Source of the DNA: Chloroflexota bacterium
GTDB lineage: Bacteria > Chloroflexota > Anaerolineae > Anaerolineales > Villigracilaceae
Assembly: GCA_021823555.1 (NCBI GenBank)
Contig: JAKANW010000076.1
Coordinates: 1-9,005, forward strand
DNA length: 9,005 bases
Direction: 5' to 3'
In this document: piece by piece, positions 6,287-9,005 of the stretch
How the letters are laid out: each line of letters begins with the position of its first letter
Numbering within the stretch: position 1 is the stretch's first letter
Notes under the pieces: generated by a model
What the model was told of the DNA's origin: nothing
The model's input: the letters and a program-made list of their open reading frames with translations, nothing else
Databases searched by the model: none
Translations under genes and position numbers: made by a program

Positions 6287-7687
6287 ATGGCATACGTAAA
6301 CGTAAAAGTCCCCGCGGGTGGGGCCAAGATCAGTATCAAGGATGGGAAGCTGCAGGTACCCGACAATCCCATCCTTCCGTTCGTGGAAGGCGATGGAACC
6401 GGCCGCGATATCTGGCGCGCCTCGGTGCGCGTGTTCGATGCAGCCGTGGCAAAAGCCTATGGCAACAAGCGCAAGATCCATTGGATGGAAGTGTACGCTG
6501 GAGAGAAAGCGTTCAAACAGTTCCAGAACTGGCTGCCGGATGAGACCACCGAGGCGTTCAGGGAATTTTTGGTCGGGATCAAAGGCCCGCTGACCACGCC
6601 GATCGGCGGCGGCATCCGTTCTTTAAACGTGGCGCTGCGCAAATTGCTGGACCTGTACGTCTGCCAACGCCCTGTGCGTTACTACAACGGCGTCCCTTCG
6701 CCTGTGAAGCATCCTGAATACGTGGACATGGTGATCTTCCGCGAAAACACCGAAGATATTTATACCGGCATCGAGTTCCAGTATGGGACGGAAGAGAACA
6801 AGAAGTTCAAGGAGTTGTTCAAGGAAACCTTCCCGAAGGAATACGCCAAGATGCGCTTCCCCGATACCGCAGGCATTGGCATCAAGCCCGTTTCCGTGGA
6901 AGGCACCGAACGACTCGTCCGCGCCGCCATCCAGTGGGCGTTGGACAACAAGCGCAAGAGCGTAAACTTCGTCCACAAGGGCAACATCATGAAGTTCACC
7001 GAAGGCGCCTTCAAGGACTGGGGCTACACGGTTGCCAAGCGTGAGTTCCGCAACCGGATCGTCACCGAGCGCGAGACCTGGATCCTGGGCAACAAGGAAG
7101 CCAACCCGAACCTGTCTGTGGAAGATAACGCCAAGATGGTTGACCCCGGCTTCGACATGATGTCGCCTTCCCAGCAGGATGACATCAAGAAGGAAGTGGA
7201 AGAGGCCCTGAAGCTGTGGGATACGCACGGCGACGGCAAGTGGAAGAAGATGCTCCTGATCAAGGACTCCATTGCCGACGTGAGCCTGCAATTCACCCTC
7301 ATTCGCCCGCGCGATTACGACGTGATCGCCACCCTCAACCTGAACGGCGACTACCTCTCCGACGCGCTGGCCGCGCAGGTGGGCGGCATTGGCATCGCGC
7401 CGGGCGCTAACATCAACTACGAGACCGGCCATGCCATCTTCGAGGCGACCCACGGCACCGCGCCCAAATACGCCGACCTCGACAAGGTCAATCCCGGCTC
7501 GGTCATCCTCTCCGGCGAGATGATGTTCCGCTACCTGGGCTGGACCGAGGTGGCTGACCTGATCGTCAAGGGCATGGAAGGCGCCATCGCTGCCAAGACC
7601 GTGACCTACGACTTCGAGCGCCTGATGGACGGCGCGACGCTGCTCAAGTGCTCCGAGTTCGGCGACGCGATCATCAAGCACATGTAA
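6287..7687 (+). CDS. icd: NADP-type isocitrate dehydrogenase
   Basis: The enzyme oxidatively decarboxylates isocitrate to 2-oxoglutarate in the TCA cycle. The sequence is of the E. coli Icd type. Substrate residues seen are Ser112, Asn114 and Arg118 ([12 protein letters not shown]), Arg128, Arg152 and Tyr159 ([11 protein letters not shown]) and Lys231 ([11 protein letters not shown]). Metal Asp residues are Asp331 (DSIADVSLQ), Asp355 and Asp359 (NLNGDYLSD). Cofactor positions are Lys394-Tyr395 (HGTAPKY) and Tyr441/Arg445 (YDFERLMDG), which match those giving NADP preference in E. coli Icd. At 466 aa it is about 50 residues longer than E. coli Icd (416 aa). Most of the extra length lies near residues 260-325, between the HKGN motif and the metal Asp. 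Ser112 sits where E. coli Icd is phosphorylated, but no kinase is visible here. The strong ribosome binding site supports the start. Confidence 0.96.
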   Translation: MAYVNVKVPAGGAKISIKDGKLQVPDNPILPFVEGDGTGRDIWRASVRVFDAAVAKAYGNKRKIHWMEVYAGEKAFKQFQNWLPDETTEAFREFLVGIKGPLTTPIGGGIRSLNVALRKLLDLYVCQRPVRYYNGVPSPVKHPEYVDMVIFRENTEDIYTGIEFQYGTEENKKFKELFKETFPKEYAKMRFPDTAGIGIKPVSVEGTERLVRAAIQWALDNKRKSVNFVHKGNIMKFTEGAFKDWGYTVAKREFRNRIVTERETWILGNKEANPNLSVEDNAKMVDPGFDMMSPSQQDDIKKEVEEALKLWDTHGDGKWKKMLLIKDSIADVSLQFTLIRPRDYDVIATLNLNGDYLSDALAAQVGGIGIAPGANINYETGHAIFEATHGTAPKYADLDKVNPGSVILSGEMMFRYLGWTEVADLIVKGMEGAIAAKTVTYDFERLMDGATLLKCSEFGDAIIKHM

Positions 7688-7689
7688 GA

Positions 7690-7724
7690 TCAGTGGACAA
7701 TGTTCAGTAAACAGTGATCAGTGA
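7690..7724. repeat. Degenerate 7-base tandem repeats (WCAGTRA)
   Basis: Three contiguous heptamers, TCAGTAA (7704-7710), ACAGTGA (7711-7717) and TCAGTGA (7718-7724), with a further TCAGTGG at 7690-7696, lie between the icd stop and the terminator. GATCAGTG occurs exactly at 7688-7695 and 7716-7723. They look like a short intergenic heptamer repeat tract of unknown function. Confidence 0.5.
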
Positions 7725-7727
7725 AGA

Positions 7728-7765
7728 ATCAAAAAGGTCATCTCCTAGGAGATGACCTTTTTGAT
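7728..7765. terminator. Bidirectional intrinsic terminator of icd and erm
   Basis: This is a perfect 38-bp palindrome: the 19-base arm ATCAAAAAGGTCATCTCCT meets its exact reverse complement with no spacer. The stem carries A5 on the left and T5 on the right, so each strand yields a GC-containing hairpin flanked by a U run. It sits 40 bases past the icd stop and 53 bases past the erm stop, between convergent genes, as expected for a terminator used in both directions. Confidence 0.9.
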
Positions 7766-7818
7766 CGTTACGAATTACACATCACGGATTATGACTAAGG
7801 CGCTTTGCGTAATGCAAA

Positions 7819-8637
7819 TTACTTAATTTCGCTCTTAAGCTGTGTATGCTTATTCATCGGAACCCCGCGCATGAAGAAGTCAAATAGTCCCAGCCATTGC
7901 TCAAAGGTTAGTTCGGTCGGTGTGGCGTCCAATGGGAACCGCAGGTCCCGCGATAAGCGTTTCCATTGTGGGTAGGTAAAGATCGGTTTGAAAGACAGCT
8001 TAAGACTCTTTTTCCACATTCCAAAGCCGTGGCAAATAAAATCATTGTAGAGCGCGGCATCCTCCTCCCTGATGAGCGGCGGATGGCGCTTTGTAATGCG
8101 CAAGAGCACAGAGTCAACAGCAGGAACGGGTTCAAAGTCCGTCCTTCGCAATTCACGAATGATTTGGAAACTGTAGCGCGGCTTAACCAGAATCGAGAAC
8201 TGTGTCTCTTTTGGGCTGCCCGCAAATTTTTCCGCCGCTTCCTTCTGCATGATCAAGTATGCTTCGCTGGCTGCGGGAGAGCCATGCAGAATCTGGCGCA
8301 CAATAGCGGCCGTGAGGTTGTATGGGATATTGGCAAACAGTTTGTATTTTCTGTCAGGAATACGATACTGCAAAAAATCGCCTTCAACGATATTCACGTT
8401 AGGGATGTGTTGGAATTGTCGATGCAGTTGATGCGCAAGTGCGGGATCTTTTTCAATGGCGATCACTCTGCGAGCGGTCCGGGCAAGTTCCGCGGTAATG
8501 ATCCCGCATCCTGAGCCGATCTCGTATACGGTATCAAACGGCCCAATGGAACTTGCGGCGACCAGGGCGCGCACAAGTTTTGAACTTCTGAGAAAGTTTT
8601 GCGCAAGGGCAATACGATTGCGCGTTTTTTTTGCCAT
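7819..8637 (-). CDS. erm: Erm-type 23S rRNA adenine N6-methyltransferase
   Basis: A cytoplasmic SAM-dependent rRNA adenine methyltransferase of 272 aa. Motifs in order are AQNFL (12-16), the SAM loop EIGSGCGIIT (39-48), AIEKD (60-64), EGDFLQY (85-91) and the catalytic FANIPYNLTA (101-110). A C-terminal lid domain includes DFEPVPAVDSVLLRI and ends with LTFEQWLGLFDFF. The NIPY form (rather than NLPY), the LIMQKEAAEKFAG block and the C-terminal QWLxLF favour Erm (A2058 of 23S rRNA; macrolide-lincosamide-streptogramin B resistance) over KsgA/RsmA (16S rRNA). I cannot exclude an RsmA-like paralogue without a tree. A leader ORF and an attenuator-like terminator upstream strengthen the Erm call. The start is set by a strong GAGGTGA ribosome binding site at plus 8641-8647. 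Confidence 0.82.
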   Translation of the reverse strand: MAKKTRNRIALAQNFLRSSKLVRALVAASSIGPFDTVYEIGSGCGIITAELARTARRVIAIEKDPALAHQLHRQFQHIPNVNIVEGDFLQYRIPDRKYKLFANIPYNLTAAIVRQILHGSPAASEAYLIMQKEAAEKFAGSPKETQFSILVKPRYSFQIIRELRRTDFEPVPAVDSVLLRITKRHPPLIREEDAALYNDFICHGFGMWKKSLKLSFKPIFTYPQWKRLSRDLRFPLDATPTELTFEQWLGLFDFFMRGVPMNKHTQLKSEIK

Positions 8638-8667
8638 GTTTCACCTCATCTTGTTCAGGGAAAACGA

Positions 8668-8710
8668 AAACGCGAGACTGTGCTGATCTCTCAGGCACTG
8701 CCTCGCGTTT
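8668..8710 (-). other. Second hairpin in erm leader RNA
   Basis: On the minus strand AAACGCGAG (plus 8702-8710) pairs perfectly with CTCGCGTTT (plus 8668-8676), with an inner GTGC/GCAC pair in the loop. The right arm runs into TTTTCGTTTTCC, so the hairpin could be a second, weaker terminator, or a structure that positions the ribosome binding site 21 bases downstream. Its CTCGCG arm is also complementary to CGCGAG at plus 8743-8748 in the upstream terminator, which allows an alternative fold. Confidence 0.5.
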
Positions 8711-8715
8711 CTGGC

Positions 8716-8760
8716 AAAAAAAAGCCATGAATCTGCGACCCCCTCGCGGATTCATGGCTT
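8716..8760 (-). terminator. Intrinsic terminator/attenuator before erm
   Basis: On the minus strand AAGCCATGAATC (plus 8749-8760) pairs with GATTCATGGCTT (plus 8722-8733), a perfect 12-bp stem. An inner GCGA/TCGC pair closes a GGGGG loop, and a run of eight U (plus 8716-8723) begins at the stem end. This is a strong intrinsic terminator. It starts 20 bases after the leader ORF stop and lies 78 bases before the erm ATG. It could simply end the upstream gene. However, its position between a leader ORF and erm, and a 10-base identity of its left arm with the leader, favour an attenuator. Confidence 0.85.
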
Positions 8761-8780
8761 AGTTTCTTTTAGAATATCTT

Positions 8781-8882
8781 TTACTTATGGTGCAATGGGC
8801 CGCGAATGAGGTGGGCAAAGCGTGGAGATCTTTCCACATTTTGTTCGCGGATTCGAATAATTATCGCCATAGTGATTTGCAT
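8781..8882 (-). CDS. Candidate erm leader peptide with Arg-Ile-Arg motif
   Basis: A 33-codon ORF starting MQITMAIIIRIREQ, continuing NVERSPRFAHLIRG and ending PLHHK. The ATG at 8882 has a modest GGTGG ribosome binding site four bases upstream. An in-frame ATG at 8870 (MAIIIRIREQ, 29 aa) lacks one. Arg-Ile-Arg falls at residues 10-12 (6-8 from the second ATG). Known ErmDL-type leaders (for example MRLR) stall macrolide-bound ribosomes at such '+X+' motifs, so a regulatory leader is inferred. It starts 24 bases after the stop of the upstream gene and ends 20 bases before a strong terminator. TAGAAT (plus 8881-8886) is a -10-like box with a poor -35, so the promoter is uncertain and transcription may enter from upstream. 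The ORF is too short for length alone to prove coding. Confidence 0.6.
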   Translation of the reverse strand: MQITMAIIIRIREQNVERSPRFAHLIRGPLHHK

Positions 8883-8883
8883 T

Positions 8884-8910
8884 CTACCACCGGTAGCAAA
8901 CTATTGCTAC
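8884..8910 (-). other. Overlapping small hairpins at upstream gene's stop
   Basis: GTAGCAA (8893-8899) and TTGCTAC (8904-8910) form a 7-bp hairpin with an ACTA loop that includes the stop codon of the upstream gene. CTACC (8884-8888) can instead pair with GGTAG (8892-8896). The two folds compete for the same bases and lie over the leader's ribosome binding site. No U tract follows, so this is not a standard terminator. Confidence 0.35.
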
Positions 8911-9005
8911 GGCGCGGGCGTTGCTGTTGGGACAGGCGTCGGGGCCACGAAAAGTTTCGAGGCTTCTTCCGCCGTTTGCGGCATCCCGTTCATGATCCAG
9001 CGCAT
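8907..9005 (-). CDS. C-terminal end of unidentified protein, Pro/Thr-rich tail
   Basis: The minus strand reads in one frame from the right edge to a TAG at 8907-8909 and encodes the last 32 residues of a protein: MRWIMNGMPQTAEEASKLF followed by VAPTPVPTATPAP. The final PTPVPTATPAP tail is low-complexity Pro/Thr/Ala, of a type common in secreted or cell-surface proteins of Chloroflexota and other bacteria. No domain can be named from so little. The codon phase and clean stop support a real gene extending beyond the window, not a start at 9005. Its transcript could run into the erm leader. Confidence 0.6.
   Translation of the reverse strand: MRWIMNGMPQTAEEASKLFVAPTPVPTATPAP

Noticed and set aside
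6623..7681. Long 352-codon minus-strand ORF opposite icd
   Set aside because: It is the antisense of a fully conserved icd in a GC-rich gene. The translation has no family features.
8534..8755. 73-codon minus-strand ORF starting inside the attenuator terminator
   Set aside because: It overlaps erm out of frame and would start in the terminator stem. It is not needed to explain the leader region.
1..9005. CRISPR array, tRNA or rRNA gene, insertion sequence
   Set aside because: No regularly spaced repeats, cloverleaf-like segments, rRNA motifs or transposase sequences were seen on either strand.

Overview
The window looks like a piece of a Chloroflexota chromosome, probably Anaerolineae. This is an inference from four things: the moderately GC-rich codon use, the gene set, a secreted-protein tail rich in Pro/Thr at the right edge, and a yqeY-pgpH-ybeY cluster in the Gram-positive-like order. 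No rRNA or other direct taxonomic marker is present.

Left end (1-1248): a minus-strand fragment of a family 2 glycosyltransferase (about 1-129) is followed by about 140 bases I cannot assign. A dihydroorotase on the plus strand then becomes recognisable at about 271, without its N-terminal metal-binding His-x-His segment. This is a rearrangement junction or an assembly chimera. The dihydroorotase that remains is strikingly like the one in animal CAD.

Minus-strand housekeeping block (1260-4384): transcription runs from yqeY (GatB/YqeY domain) to a PgpH-type 7TM HD phosphohydrolase (c-di-AMP phosphodiesterase family) to ybeY (rRNA-processing endoribonuclease). The last two overlap by 14 bases. 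Upstream of yqeY, 4385-4619 holds a 13-bp inverted repeat and a small direct repeat but no gene.

Central metabolism (4620-7687): lpdA (dihydrolipoamide dehydrogenase, E3) and icd (NADP-type isocitrate dehydrogenase) are divergent across 266 bases. That gap has a good -10 box for each gene and overlapping small dyads. Icd makes 2-oxoglutarate and E3 serves the complex that oxidises it, so shared control is plausible.

Right end (7688-9005): a perfect 38-bp palindrome forms a bidirectional terminator between icd and a convergent Erm-type 23S rRNA adenine methyltransferase gene. The 5' region of erm is the most interesting part of the window. It holds an unannotated short leader ORF with an early Arg-Ile-Arg motif, which is the '+X+' pattern known from macrolide-dependent ribosome stalling on ErmDL-type leaders. 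Next comes an intrinsic terminator (12-bp stem, U8), then a second 9-bp hairpin, then a good ribosome binding site for erm. A 10-base segment covering the Arg-Ile-Arg codons is repeated exactly in the left arm of the terminator, and a segment in the second half of the leader can pair with either copy. This fits drug-induced transcription attenuation of a resistance methyltransferase. The window closes with the C-terminal 32 residues of a further minus-strand protein.
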